Assembly (NCBI RefSeq): GCF_947172395.1
Contig: NC_069083.1
Span: 9,580,501-9,644,500, forward strand
DNA from: Bicyclus anynana
Taxonomy: Eukaryota > Arthropoda > Insecta > Lepidoptera > Nymphalidae
Length of the DNA stretch: 64,000 nucleotides
Direction: 5' to 3'
Shown one piece after another: positions 45,420 through 57,989 of this stretch (within the stretch, counting starts at the first letter, position 1; each line of letters begins with the position of its first letter). A program made the translations under genes and the position numbers. Under the pieces are notes generated by a model. The model worked only from the letters and a program-made list of their open reading frames with translations, ran no database searches and was not told the DNA's origin.

Positions 45420-46990
45420 GCGACTCGACGATTATTGTAATTGAATTAGATAATTGTACAGTTCATACCTATTTGGCTTCGGCTTTTCCTCGGTAGAGGT
45501 TTTCCGAGTATCGATTTGTCATGAACTTGACAACGATGCGTAATGATTTCCACCTTACGAGTGTCATGACTCTGAAAGGTAGAGTACTTGTGAAAGTAGT
45601 ATTGGATGCAGAAAACCCGTGAGATAAGCTGTCAATCAATATACTTTCTTGTCATGCTAGACAATCAACATTTAATTCAGTTAATTGTTCTTCAAGAAAC
45701 TCTTGTCTCTCACCTAATGTGTTAAAATAGTATACCTATAGATGTTGCAACAGTTAACGGACAGCCATCTTAACAAAAGTCAAAAATAATGCGGCTGTAT
45801 TATACATTTCTAGCGGTAAATCGTATTTGCTGTCAGAAAGATAGATTGACATTCTTGAACTCGTAATAATAATAGTAGGTATCTGCATACTTATCAGTCT
45901 CTTCTATTTTTAGCAAACAGTAAGTCATAGAAGACCGTATAATGTGGTAATTCTTGAAATTGTAGAAAGCAATGTGCCTTATTCAAGTGCCCATACCATC
46001 TAGTTTCTGAACCTGCGATTGTTTTCTCGAAAACAACAACGAATCAACTTGTTCAAAGATTCGACGTTTTACAACATTCAGGAAGGACCAGATTTGGAAA
46101 CGGCTGTAAGATATGCACAGACTAGACATTCTGTTGAATTTGTTCCCATATTCTCGATACAATAAATTTACTTTGCGAACTATTAAGATACTTTCAACTG
46201 ATTCGACTCAGATAATAACTTGGATTGTGTTATGCTGCAGAGGTGCTGAAAGTCGACGAATTTTAATGTTGTACAAAAAATATGCCATGTTCATAAAAAG
46301 CCTGACCGTTGCGTAGGTCGGGGATTATGTCTTCCAATGTTTTAGGATTTAATACGCCAACAACAACAACAATGTTAGAGTAAAGATGTCGAGAAGGTAC
46401 ATCATTCAATTATATTTCGTGACGATGTTTGTAGTTACACCTAAACACTTAATTGAAAATGAATCAACTGTTTTTGTATTACAAATAAATAACTAAATTA
46501 AACTAATAAACAAACAAACAAACAATGCCCGACGATATTTGACCGAGATTTTTAATACACGTATCTAAAAATCAAAGTATGTTGATTTACAGATCGATTA
46601 CCTCTTCTCGTTTGTTTTACTCAACAAATACTATATGGATTACACGAGATTATGTCAGCTGTGGACATCAGTGCGCTAAGATAGGAAGTGCACAATGCAG
46701 GTTAATACCTTTCGTATACGGTACAAGCAATATATATTTTGCTTGCATTATCAAAGCGATGCGATAACATGTCAGAAGATGAGTGATGACGCAACAGCTA
46801 GTCTAGATAAAACGCTATGACTACAAGCGGTTCTCACGAGTGCCAATGTTTTGCAAATTATTTAACTTTTACCGCAACGACACAAAACTACGACCATTTC
46901 CGTACAAAAATCGCACAAGAAGGATACAATAACATTATATCTTTATGAGAAACTTTCGAAGAAAACGTTATATAATATTATGTCTGCAAT
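45420..46990. other. No gene or repeat recognised
   Basis: Moderately AT-rich, low-repeat sequence upstream of the islands. Minor simple repeats occur at 46360-46372 (CAA)n and 46500-46525 (CAAA)n. Confidence 0.45.
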
Positions 46991-46999
46991 GAATGAACA

Positions 47000-47140
47000 T
47001 CGTCATCATCATCATCATTATCAGTCGATGGATGTCATAGAAGGACATGGGGTTCTTGTAAGAATTTACAAACACCACGGACTTGAGCCGCTTGTATCCA
47101 TCGGAGTCCAGTAACATGCTGAGTGAGGGGTCCACCATTT
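47000..47140 (-). mobile_element. RTE-type LINE 3' end, inverted
   Basis: (CATCAT)n TCAGTCGATGGATGTCATAG..GGACATGGGGTTCTTGTAAG...CACCACGGACTTGAGCCGCTTG...GAGGGGTCCACCA is the reverse complement of the RTE tail at 1490-1670. Confidence 0.65.
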
Positions 47141-48770
47141 GTTTATTAGTTTTTTCATTTGTTTATTAATACTAAAGGTATAGTTTAATGATAACCATAC
47201 TGGGTAGGCGGGTTAATTATCGCAGGATTGGATTTTCGTGTCAGTTTCGCTGCTGCCTGACACCCGTCTGCGTCCCGTGTTTTTTAAATAAAACCAATAT
47301 TCCCATTCCCCTCCAACAAATCAGGAAAGACTGTATCAGGAGTGGGTACGAAAATAGACCAACCTCGGTGATGAGTTCGACCGCTCTTACCGTTGAGTTA
47401 TTAAAGCTGTAATTTCTTATTTCATTCCTTGGCTATTTCTCACTATTGCATGTACCGCCATTCTCGCTATTTACCGCCATCGGATCGCCAGAGCTTCATC
47501 CGTCAGTCTGCAGGATGCACCACGAGAAGGTGAGGTTGGCAGTTATAGGAAGACGACTGACTGGTACTAGCCTCCCTCTTACAACCCTCAATTTCATCAC
47601 AGGATGGTAGTTTATCGCAAATTATTGCGTTATTTCTGTTTCGCCTTGAAAACAAGTGCTAACTCAAAGTGTAATGGATCCGTTTCTAACTATCACTCCT
47701 AATTCATCATCATCTCCGGTCCATTAAGATGCATGTTCTTGAGATCGGAACTTCCTTCCACAACGGAAGTTAACAATACGCCACTATGCGCGTTCGTTCT
47801 TGCTGTTTGCTCCATTGTTAATTACTATGCCTTCTCTACAGTCTGCTGCGTCACTACCTCGATGTAATACGTTACTTAATTGGAATATCATTACAAACGT
47901 TTTATGCACCGTAAAATTTGTTGTTACAGTGTAGAAAATTTATTTGTTTAGTGTGTAAAATAATAATTATTGCACATAATTGTACAAAATGAAAAAAATT
48001 TACTCGTTACGTTGCATATATTAACAACTATCAAAAAAATATTTACAAAATTAATAAAATATAAATGTTGTCTAATATTTATCTTTTCTATACCCGCGCC
48101 AATATTTGTAACTATTGTAATTATATGTATAATACTCGCACACGATCTCACACAAGTAATATAAATAAAATAAGTATAAATAGGTCAGCTACGTACAAAA
48201 TAAATACAATAAGTAAATTAACTTTTGTTGTGTTAATTAAACAAACAACTAGATATAAAATCAAATAATAGTAATAATAAACTTTATTGTAATTGTTAAA
48301 AAGAAATAATATGCACAATAAATACCTACTTAATGCTTTTTCGAATACCTACTTCCTACCTTATCTTGCATTACAAATGTGTCAAACGTCCACTTATAGA
48401 TAGGTACGTGAAACGTAAATAGGTAATCATAAAACAAGGAAGATTGAATAGCAAAGTCATCAGTAACTTATCTATTTCCGTTTTCAGCTAAACAATACTT
48501 TCTTACATTTGAAATTTCGAAATTTAAAGAGTGCTAGATAAGTTGTTTTAATGAAGATCTGATTACAAAATCTTGTGTGTGCCAATTTTCTTATTAAATA
48601 GTTAATAATAATTAATTAATTAGACCTTTATAAGCGTGTAATAGATCTTCATTTTATAGATACATACTAAGCTAAAACGATTCGAAGAAAAAGGTGCACT
48701 GTCGTATAAAAAGTTGTCGAAGTTAAGGCTGATATTATGTGACGTTTTTTGGTAGACGAATATTATACTA
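47141..48770. other. Mixed non-coding stretch
   Basis: A GC-moderate part at 47190-47600 (AATCAGGAAAGACTGTATCAGG, GATGAGTTCGACCGCTCTTACCG) looks like an unclassified transposon relic. The rest is very AT-rich. No gene is supported. Confidence 0.35.
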
Positions 48771-48775
48771 GTATA

Positions 48776-49153
48776 CTAGCGGATGCCTGCGACTTCGTCC
48801 GGGGGGAATTCAGTTTTCCACAATTCCCGCGGGAACCATAGATAGAAAAGTAGCCTATATATTAATCCAGACTATATAATCTATCTCTACTTCAAATTTC
48901 AGGTGATTCAGTTCAGTAGCCAAGACGTGAAAGAGTAACAAACATTCATACCATCAAAATCATCAGGCTTTCTAGGGAATCCATGGTTTTTAATAGATTT
49001 TACTCTGGATTAACACATAGGCCAGCAGTAAAATCTACTTCCATTCCAAATTTCAGCCCAATCGCTTCAGTAGTAACGGCGATAAACAGTAATAAATATC
49101 CAAACAAACATACATCCATACAAACTTTCGCGTTTATAATAATAGTAGGATTT
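48776..49153 (-). mobile_element. Two adjoining HEL-Y copies, inverted
   Basis: CTAGCGGATGCCTGCGACTTCGTCCGG...CCGCGGGAACCATAGATAG...GTAGCCTATATATTAATCC (first), then GGAATCCATGG...ACTCTGGATTAACACATAGG...CATACATCCATACAAACTTTCGCGTTTATAATAATAGTAGGA (second). This mirrors the tandem arrangement at 33713-34028. Confidence 0.65.
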
Positions 49154-49293
49154 CGCAGGTCAGATATATAATTAATCCTGGGATGAAACGAGAAGCTGAA
49201 AGAACATTAAGGGTACGGGTGATGTGTCTGGCATGTTTACCATGAAATTGTCGAGGCTTATGCAGTCAAAGCTATCTTTCATTTTGAAAAAAT

Positions 49294-49330
49294 GCTACCC
49301 TGATGGACTTCGAGTGTTCATCAGGGTAGC
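49294..49330. terminator. Perfect 12-bp hairpin (function unknown)
   Basis: GCTACCCTGATG and CATCAGGGTAGC enclose a 13-nt loop. It has terminator shape, but RNA polymerase II genes do not use such signals. I record it only as a hairpin. Confidence 0.4.
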
Positions 49331-50144
49331 TTATAGCACATAGAAAATACTTCATTCCCTATCAGGTAAAAAGCAAAATGAATATGAATCGTTTTTGTAT
49401 AATAAACCTACCAAATGTTTGTTTTAGAAAATGAAACCGCCTTAACAGGTTTATATCTGCTGATAATGGTAATGATGATGGTGATGAAACGTTTCCTAAA
49501 ATTAAATTATAATAATTTTGGAATTTAAATAAATGTTATTGTTTTATTTGAAACTGTTAATGTATTGGTTACTGTCTGCGTATTACAATTTTCCGTTGTT
49601 TTTCTTTCGGATTCTGGGGAAGAATCATTGCCTGTGGTTCTGGGTGCAGGTAAACGACTTTCAGTTACTATTGTAGGTATTGTATTCTAATATTATTATT
49701 CTTAAGCTTTCAAATATTTATCACAATCACGAGACTTTTCCAGTATTTTCACTGTTTATTACTTCTGTAACAAAAAATGTGCGCTAACTTCAAATGGCTA
49801 GGTAAATACCCCATTAATTTCACCGAAACTTATTTAGCGCTGTAGTTACAAGTTACAACAGCGGCCCAAAGCGTGTACGAATTACCCGAGAGCAACATTT
49901 TTCACATTTCAGGTTAATGAAAATCACCGCTTTCATCCATAATGGGAGAGCAAGAGGTTCACTTAATTGCCTAGTAAGGTACGAACGAGAGCTAAACCCG
50001 TCGCACGGCCGGTCTCCGGCACGAACCTTGTAAGCTTCGCAAGTTAACACACTCGTATACTTTGCCTTATTCTAACCTGACGTTTACAAACTAAAAAATT
50101 AACTACAAAGTAAATTAAGTAAAAAAATCGATACAAAATAAATG

Positions 50145-50352
50145 CAGCGACAGCAAGTTTGTCTGTCTGACCTTTTCACGATATAGTTACAGAACCGATT
50201 TGAATGGAATTTGGTATAGAAATAAATAAAACCTCGGTGCAGAATATAGCCTAATTTTTATCCCGGAAAAGTCTATAGTTCCCGCGGTATTTGTAAAAAA
50301 ACAGAATTTGACGCGAATGGATCACGTGATCGCGGATGTACGTATAGTTCAC
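50145..50352 (+). mobile_element. HEL-Y-like copy
   Basis: GTTTGTCTGTCTGACCTTTTCACG...CAGAACCGATTTGAATGGAATTTGG...TTTATCCCGGAAAAGTCTATAGTTCCCGCGG...GACGCGAATGGATCACGTGATCGCGGATG has the HEL-Y order with a decayed end. No gene is seen from 49335 to 50140 or from 50360 to 51480. Confidence 0.55.
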
Positions 50353-51511
50353 CGTAGCTTGATAGTAGAAAACCTGGTTTTTAAAATTATTACACCAATG
50401 GAAAGCTATGTTATCAGCGAGTAACATATACTATATTTTATCCGCATACCTCCCACAGGAACGGAAACAACGCGGGTGTCCGCTCCCTTTCCAATATCTA
50501 GCGAACTCCAAACAATCACTTTACGATACTCATCAAAAATGATTCATTGGTTTAATTCAATGGTAAAGCTTACTAGTACTTAAAGTCTCTAAGTTAAACT
50601 CAGATAGCGGATGAACAGACAAACATGGCGAAACTATAAGCTTCCTAGTTGACAACGGAACTCTAAAAATGCAATAGTCATAAAGCGTAAAAAGTACAAC
50701 CTATTTCAAATTACTTATATTCGTACTTACTTGTAGATAGTAAAAAATTGACTTACATTAGGCACCTTAAACTCATGCTTTTAGCAATACCAGAGTAATA
50801 GCAGCCATATCTATAGAGAATGCAAGTGAAAACGTTATTACGTCATATAACTTTAGATAGTGGTCAAAGTTGATTTGAATGTCAACCTGTTCTATGCCAT
50901 AGTAACTATTATGGTTATTATTAGTGACTGCTTTCCCGATCGTATAAATCTCATGATTTTATTCATAGCCCTAACTTTCTCTATTCATCACGAAATGCCC
51001 AGCACGTATTAATTAAACGTAAAATGAAATCAATCATATAGGTGCGAGTGTAATATTATGTTTTAATTGATTGGTCTTTCTACATCGTGTTATCTTCACT
51101 AATATCGTAAAAAATAAAGATTTTTTGTTACCTATTCGCTACAAAGCGTATATAGGTTCCGAAACTTGTAGCGCGAACTAAAAATTGTTTCATCAATGGA
51201 AAGCAACTTTATCTTATCTTTTATATAGTATAGATATATCTAGCTATCATTTGAGAAAATATTGATCCACGGTAAAGGAAATGAGGGTGAAATAAAAGGG
51301 GGTGATAGTATTTTATATTTTAGAAAAGAAATGAAAGAAAAATGTACAGTTGCAATTACTTGCAGTAGTATTCTGGAACAATAGTCGGATTAAAATCTAT
51401 ATGAGATCTCATTATAAATTTATATTCCTTTTTTACCTAGGGATAGCTTAAAAATCTCGGTAATAATATAGGTCTCTTACAGGAAATAATTGAGAGCTGC
51501 GAAGAAAAAAA

Positions 51512-51625
51512 TGAGTTGCGAAGCTGAAGAAGTGCCAATAGTTCAAAAAGCCGATGGACGTTTAGGTATCAATATGATGCAAGACTTTTCAACAGAAAGT
51601 GCAGTAAGTGAACCGATGTCATCAA
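51512..51625 (+). mobile_element. RTE-type LINE 3' fragment
   Basis: GAGTTGCGAAGCTGAAGAAGTGCCAATAGTTCAAAAAGCCGATGGACGTTTAGG matches the 1400-1470 part of the LINE at 1130-1672. Confidence 0.6.
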
Positions 51626-51639
51626 GTGAGTTACTCGAG

Positions 51640-51800
51640 AGCGACTACAATCTCATCTGATAGTAAGTGATGATGCATTCTAAGATGGAAGCGAGATGAC
51701 TTGTTAGGAGTAGGATGAAATCCACACTCCTTTCGGTTGGGTTCGCTAAATCGCTAAACTAAAACTAGCCCCGGCCGAAGCCTCCCACCAGCCAAAACGT
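51640..51800 (-). mobile_element. SINE-A 3' part, inverted
   Basis: CTACAATCTCATCTGATAGTAAGTGATGATGCATTCTAAGATGG...GGATGAAATCCACACTCCTTTCGG...GCCCCGGCCGAAGCCTCCCACCAGCC is the reverse complement of the SINE-A body. The head is absent. It directly follows the LINE fragment at 51512-51625. Confidence 0.75.
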
Positions 51801-52269
51801 AACATATCTAATAGTAGAAAATCTTTGCCGATGATGATATAAAACATTACTATTTCCTTTATATATAAATCGCCTTAACGATGAATCTACAATCTACATC
51901 ATAAGTATAGCCTTATCAAGTACAATCTGACAGATGCTTTTAAATTTCTCGAAGTGGGTTCTTACAAAATTAGAATTAATCAAAACGGCAAAGTACCTAG
52001 TGAGTATCATTAGAAAACGTCTTGGTCTTCGGTCGATAGTGCTATTTGGGTCAAATATTATTGTCGGATGGTAATGTGCCGTCATCAATTTGTAATCAGT
52101 CCTTGACTATCAATTACTCTGCTCTATTTGGTATTCAAGTATGCTGAAAGTACTTTAATAGATACTTTTATAACACAACATTATATTTTTAGTATTAGAC
52201 ATTATGGTTTATTTTGTTTTAGTTTCTAGTTTTTGTTAGACATTTTTAACGGAAGATAAATCATCTTCA

Positions 52270-52590
52270 TAATCATTATCAGCCTTTTAATGGCCCACTA
52301 CTAGGTCAGGTCTCACTCCGAATAGGAGAGAGGATAGGGACCTTAGGTGCTCTGCGCCAAGGCTGGTTGACGTGCCTAAGGTGGTAATTTTGAATTCTTT
52401 AAGGACCACTATGAGATGATGATAATAGTTACCGGAACTGATGGCTTAACGAGCTCTGCGAAGCACGGTGTAACATCACCAATTTCTGAACTCCGGGCTG
52501 AGAATTTTTATTGAAAGATTCTTAGAAGAAACAAAAGCTCAGTATTTACATAGCCCTAGGACTTAGGAATCGTATCCAAAGCATACCCAT
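52270..52590. repeat. Composite dispersed repeat
   Basis: ATCATTATCAGCCTTTTAATGGCCCACTACTAGG at the start resembles 2045-2100. GGCTTAACGAGCTCTGCGAAGCACGG and the following part match 14545-14680. The class is unknown. Confidence 0.45.
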
Positions 52591-52674
52591 GTGGCACGTT
52601 TGAAAAAATGTACGGCAATGACATTAACATAAACAGATCAGACACGATCTTTCATTTCCACATTTTTGTTTTAG

Positions 52675-52745
52675 TTTTCGAAACGTTAGCGTTTGTAGAA
52701 AGAGAATCGACGTGCGACATGGCTACAGACCAGGAAGCCACATAG
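52675..52745 (+). repeat. GTTAGCGTTTGTAGAAAGAGAATCGA module
   Basis: TTTCGAAACGTTAGCGTTTGTAGAAAGAGAATCGACGTGCGACATGGCTACAG recurs at 55055-55110 and 57885-57940, so it is a dispersed module, possibly a SINE tail. Confidence 0.55.
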
Positions 52746-53164
52746 TAAGTAAAAAGCGTAACTACCAGTTTATATGGCTCGTTAGGCTTAACAGAAAATA
52801 TACGAAGATTAATAAGGCAAAGATAACAGTTTTCTCAAAGAGAGCGACATTTCTAAAGCATGATATTAAGTAATGTAACCTATGTATTGTTACAAAACAC
52901 AATATAAGGATACCATTTGTTAAGCAACGTTTAAAAAACTATTGCTTGTACGGAAACTCTTTTTACAACGAAATCCAAAATGGCCGTTACAGTTTTCATG
53001 GTTGGTTTCGCTGTGAAGTAATCGGTGGGAATGCACTAACGATCGGTTGCACTTGAGTAGCGTGTAATATGCGATTTGCAAGCGGGCATTCAATGGTCAC
53101 GCGATCGCGCCTTTGTCCACTTGTCATATATGATAAAAAATAATATATAAATAAAATAAATCTA

Positions 53165-53355
53165 TGAGACGTAAATGAATTGCGAAGCTGAAGTGACAAT
53201 AGGCAGGGCACATTGTTCGGGGTCCTAAGATGCCGGACCCCAAACCGTTAAGCGCAGTGTTGGTCGACGGGACGACGATAAACGTTTTGCTTGGCAATCC
53301 AAGCAAGAGGCCTATGTCTAGCAGTGGACGTCCATCAGCGGGCAATGACGATAAT
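53165..53355 (+). mobile_element. RTE-type LINE 3' end
   Basis: GCGAAGCTGAAGTGACAATAGGCAGGGCACATTG...AAGCGCAGTGTTGGTCGACGGG...AAGAGGCCTATGTCTAGCAGTGGACGTCCATCAGCGGG and a GATAATG end. It is degenerate. Confidence 0.75.
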
Positions 53356-54504
53356 GAAAAAAAGATTTGATCAGATTATATCCAGCCAAAGCCATAATGA
53401 AAAAGATTTTATTGGTGCGAAAGGGAAGATACAATAATTTTAGCATTCTCTCCGTATGTAGGGAATAAACAAAAACCTAATTAAATAATTTAAAAGCGAT
53501 GAATGTACTCAAAAATATAACAACATTTACACTCGGTACATGAAATCAATAAAATCCAATACTATTCATTACATTAAAATTTAACTTAGCAAGGTGTTCA
53601 ATTCCACTAAAATTAGGGTTAGAGCAGATAAAACTTTATGACCTTATGAGAATGGAACGGTCAGCGTTTAAACCTTAAAATATGGTAATTAAACGACCCT
53701 CAAAAGTTGCTCTAATATCAATGCATGTTATTTGTAACGACAAAGTATAGTAAAGAATAATTTGCGCTAAACATAGGTACGCAATACGCATATTCCATAC
53801 CCTAAGGCCTATAGTCACTGGATCTACTAAACGGATTCTAGCGTCCGTTGGTTTTCTATAAAATTTGTTTCGAAGATTGTGATCATGAACTTTCCGATTT
53901 AATGCTGTAATCTGCACCTTTTCGTATCCATAATAGGGCGCTTCAAAAGGTTAAGATCGCTCGTTCCTAATTCCCAATGCACCCATAAAGTGGCAATCCA
54001 GCGTTCATTTTTCTTATGAACCTTCTTCAAGTTAAGATGCATGAGCACCTCAAGCAGACAAGCAAGCGAGTACCACTGTAAGATGCACTGCAAGCACAGG
54101 TTCTGCTTTAATACTTAAGTTCAGTAAAGCGTGTCTATGTTAGTTTACGAGTATATAATTTTTTTTTTTATATCAAATCCATATACTAACCTCATATAAT
54201 TTTAGTTATTAGTATTATCATTTAAACAATTTCTCATCAGTCACATTACCGACTTGAGTAGACGTTTCACCAGCGTAATGAATCTGCAACTTGAGTAGGC
54301 CAATTTCTAATTCATTTCAATTCAATGAATCAGAATTTAAGACATGGACTTAAAGTACGGCTCACATTTCTTAATTGCTTTACCACCATGATCACAGTAT
54401 CCCAAAATAATACAAAATATTATATGTGCTTAACATACATAATGACAAATGCGTAATCTACAAGTATACTTACTATACTTAGTATTATTTTAAAGAGATA
54501 AAGT

Positions 54505-54656
54505 GAGGTGTAGTAATCTCTGAATTTTGAAAACGGTTTTGAAAATTCTTTTACCAATAGATATCCAAGTTATGGTGAGTGTCATCGGATATATTTTACG
54601 CCCGTATTCCCAAGAAAACGGGGATTACGCGGGTGAAACCGCGTGTGTCTGGTAGT
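54505..54656 (+). mobile_element. Diverged HEL-X-like copy
   Basis: TAGTAATCTCTGAATTTTGAAAACGG...TATTTTACGCCCGTATTCCCAAGAAAACGGGGATTACGCGGGTGAAACCGCGTGTGTCTGGTAG keeps the 3' hairpin (CCCGTATTCCC..AACGGGG), with CTAG decayed to GTAG. Confidence 0.6.
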
Positions 54657-55057
54657 TGAAAATAAAGTGCTGCAGTCATGGCTTTACGTACCTACTTTAA
54701 ACGGCAAACTAATAGCATTGTATTGAAACATAGCACAAAGTCAGTATCTGCTGAATAATTTATTAATAATAATTCAATCAATGGCATTCCATTAAGTATT
54801 GATCATGATTGTGCGAATATTGTTGTTTAATTGCTTTTGCCTACTATATCGTTGTGGTAAACTTTATCCCCTTGCACTTACGAGAATAGAGTTAAAGTAT
54901 CAGACGTCGCTGAGATTTTAAGATTGATCCAAAAGTAAACGATTCTATAAGATTTATCAAATTCTGTTTAGTAGTTATAACATGATGCTGTAACATATCC
55001 AGTATCCAGACTTTCATAAACAGTCCATTTAAATCTGGGTAACATTTTTTAGTTTAC

Positions 55058-55110
55058 GAATCGTTAGCGTTTGTATATAAAGAGAATTGATGTGTAACTT
55101 GGCCAGGCCC
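55058..55110 (+). repeat. GTTAGCGTTTGTA module, second copy
   Basis: TTACGAATCGTTAGCGTTTGTATATAAAGAGAATTGATGTG matches 52675-52745. Confidence 0.5.
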
Positions 55111-55299
55111 TCCAATCTATACTCGTAGTATCTGCGAATCTGTATGTCGTTGTAATATGGCACACTTATACTCGTATCAGTAGAAGAGCTAAATTAATAG
55201 CTGTCATCGCGTAATTGAAAAATAGAACGACTCTGTTACACATATGACTTAGTCTAAGAACCCGTTATGTCCAGACCTTCGTAATTTAATTATAAATTA

Positions 55300-55492
55300 C
55301 TAGCAGACGCCGCGCGGTTTTACCCGCATAGTTCCCGTTCCCGTAGGAAATCGGTAATAAAATATAGCCTATAGCCTTCCTCGATGAATGGGCTATCTAA
55401 CACTGAAAGAATTTTTTCAAATCGGACCAGTAGTTTCTCAGATTAACGCGTTCAAACAAACAAACTCTTCAGCTTTATATTATTAGTACAGA
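55300..55492 (-). mobile_element. HEL-X Helitron-like, complete inverted copy
   Basis: CTAGCAGACGCCGCGCGGTTTTACC...CCGTTCCCGTAGGAAATCGG...GGGCTATCTAACACTGAAAG...CGGACCAGTAGTTTCTCAG...CTCTTCAGCTTTATATTATTAGTACAGA. In reverse complement it reads TC...CTAG followed by T. Confidence 0.78.
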
Positions 55493-55696
55493 AGTACAGA
55501 TGAATATTTGGTCATCTTTAGCAAAAAATTTAATATAAAAATCGGTTGTCTGAAAAGTCGGTTTACTGACGATAGTTGAACGTGACAACGTCATATAAAA
55601 TGGAATGGTTGCAATTTTCAAAATAAAAGTTCGTATTTCTAAAATACTGTTTAATAATCTTCATAGACCAGAATACTTATACTTTATTTCTTGTAA

Positions 55697-55925
55697 AAAA
55701 CAGAAGTGGCAATAGGCAGGCCACATAGATCGAAGAGCCGACGTCAGGGTCCCAAGGTGCTGGAATGGCAACCCTGCATCGAAAAGCACTGTGTTGGCCG
55801 ACCCACCACTAGGTAGACCGAGAATATCAAACGGGTTGCAAGGAGCCGCTGTGCTTAGAGGTCCATGCAAGAGGCCTATGTCCAGCTGTGGACGTCTATC
55901 GGCTGATAAGGTAAGATAAGGTATT
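55697..55925 (+). mobile_element. RTE-type LINE 3' end
   Basis: GAAGTGGCAATAGGCAGGCCACATAGATCG...GGTCCCAAGGTGCTGGAATGGCAACC...CCGACCCACCACTAGGTAGACCG...GAGGCCTATGTCCAGCTGTGGACG. A (GGTAAGATAA) run replaces the usual (GAT)n end. Confidence 0.8.
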
Positions 55926-56379
55926 GCCTGACAAACTTGAAACTTTTATAATAGGTCTAACCATCACAGTCTCATATACCATTAGATACAATTAATCAAT
56001 TGTTGTTGCCTACTTAGCCGACGCACACAAACACGTTTATGCAACGGTCTCTATCCCTCGTATACCCGTTAACTTTGACATTTGACTTATAAAGGGTTCT
56101 TTATTTCTCCTAGTTTCTAGCAAATGAACCGCCTTTGTCTTTGTAAACCATTCAGCGATACTCCTAGTTAGGGTGGCCATTTCTTAAGACATATTTTACT
56201 TTTATATACTGATATGGAGGTTCAATCGATTAGTATGCGATGCGGTGATTACACTCATTCGTTTTTTAATTAGATTTATAATTAAAAAATAAGGCCTATT
56301 GTGTGTTAGACTAAGTTAGCTCAATCCCTCATGTAATGCACAAAAATAACGATATCGACGAACCCCACACTATGGGATA

Positions 56380-56935
56380 GAATTCATCTTCACTTTGCAT
56401 GCAGGGAAGGAACCAATATTTTTTTTAATTTTCTTTTTTCCACTTAATAGACGTAATTAATATACATAATATACCCATACCAAATTTTAGCTTTCTAGTA
56501 TTAACACACTCTGAGTTATCTTACTGACAACTTTATGCTCGACTTGCAGGGGCACTCCTGTGCCCCCAGATCTTTTTAATTAACAACGGAATTAGTATGC
56601 AAAAAACTCAAAAAATTGCGAGTTCCAATTTTAAGTTGGTCGACTATTACTCTTTAAATAATATCCTACTGTCGTCAATTTTTTCACGTATTCATGAATG
56701 ACCTTTTAGCCAGTAGAGGGTGGGGACACTTGACTCTAACAAAAATTAGCTCATAAAGCTTGAAATTTTACCAACTGATCCCTCAATCAAAAAATGTTGG
56801 TACAAAAACCCTAATATCTTTCAAAGACCTTTCTAACTATATCCCACAATATAAGATAAACGAGTATAAAGTTCATCCCCACTTATCATGTACGGAAGGT
56901 AACCTAAAAAATTTCGTTTTCAAGATTTTACTTTA
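56380..56935. repeat. Weak internal repeats, unclassified
   Basis: AATTCATCTTCACTTTGCATGCAGGGAAGGAACC (from 56391) and AGTTCATCCCCACTTATCATGTACGGAAGGTAACC (from about 56870) are similar and direct. Between them is GGGGCACTCCTGTGCCCC, a small palindrome. It may be a transposon relic. Confidence 0.3.
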
Positions 56936-57502
56936 AGTACTTACTACTTTGTTCACATTTTCAATGTACTTACTCATGCTAATTTACAGCCTTCTATCTA
57001 GTAGTAATAATAAAATCTGCTCTAAACCGCGGACAGACCTAATCTGGTTTTTACCAAACTAAGCATGCGTTATTGCGTTTGATCGCTTATTCTTGGTAAT
57101 ATAAACTAAACTATAGACAAATTCCAATGTAATTCTTTCAACAACATTGGTGTTAAATGTTAAAACATTTTAATTAACCTATTCAATAAATGTAAATGTA
57201 TCTATCACAACTCATATCCCATCATCATATCTCAAAAACGCAGCAACCCTACATATAGAACGCTTTCACCAAGTTTCGCAATCTACTCCTAGACATTTAC
57301 CATTTACCAAATATATTCTATCGCCCAATAAGTGCAGAACTGGATCGTGAACTCCGGGTATAGCTTTGTTCTACTCTCCATCCAAATCACATACAATTAA
57401 TTATTACCGACCTCACCACGAATGTACACTCAAGTGGGCCTAAATGGTTTCCGCCAAGAACTGCTGTGTCAGAGTAATACCATTGTGTTGTGACATTAGG
57501 AT

Positions 57503-57659
57503 CTTAATTAGCAATACATTATGCTAATTAAGAAATATATTACACATCATAACGATGATGTCTGAAATGTTGTTTCAGACATCATCATTGTTTCAGTTCG
57601 AACGAAACAACATTTAGGTTAGTTAGTTTAGTTTAGTTATATTGAGAATGTTGTTTCGT
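57503..57659. repeat. Cluster of three hairpins
   Basis: CTTAATTAGCA/TGCTAATTAAG (57503-57532), GATGATGTCTGAAA/TTTCAGACATCATC (57554-57586) and ACGAAACAACATT/AATGTTGTTTCGT (57602-57659) are three perfect inverted repeats within 157 bp. The ATGTTGTTTC motif is shared between the last two. Confidence 0.65.
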
Positions 57660-57684
57660 AAAATTTTCGTACTTACAAATTTTT

Positions 57685-57945
57685 GACGACCTCTCTGGCG
57701 CAGTTGTCGTTGGATGTCAAAAGAGAGGTCCTGGGTTCGATTCCCAACACAATGCATGGACCCACATGGCACGTCGATTGTCTTTCTACAATCGCTAGCA
57801 CTTCGAAAATTATGACATTTGCTATCTACAGGTCACGTGATCAAGTTGTCGATCAGTTCTATCATTCCAATACATTTTGTTAGTGTCGAAGCGTTAGCGT
57901 TTGAAGAAAGAGAATCGACATGCCACAAGGCTACAGGCCCAGGTC
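57685..57945 (+). mobile_element. tRNA-headed SINE with a different tail
   Basis: GACGACCTCTCTGGCGCAGTTG (box A) and GGTCCTGGGTTCGATTCCCAAC (box B) resemble the SINE-A head. The body is unlike SINE-A and ends with the GTTAGCGTTTGAAGAAAGAGAATCGACATGCCACAAGGCTACAGGCCC module found at 52675 and 55058. This suggests a chimeric or separate family. Confidence 0.6.
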
Positions 57946-57989
57946 AATTTAGGATTTCATATTTTCTAAATTGACTCGCTTCTGATCTG

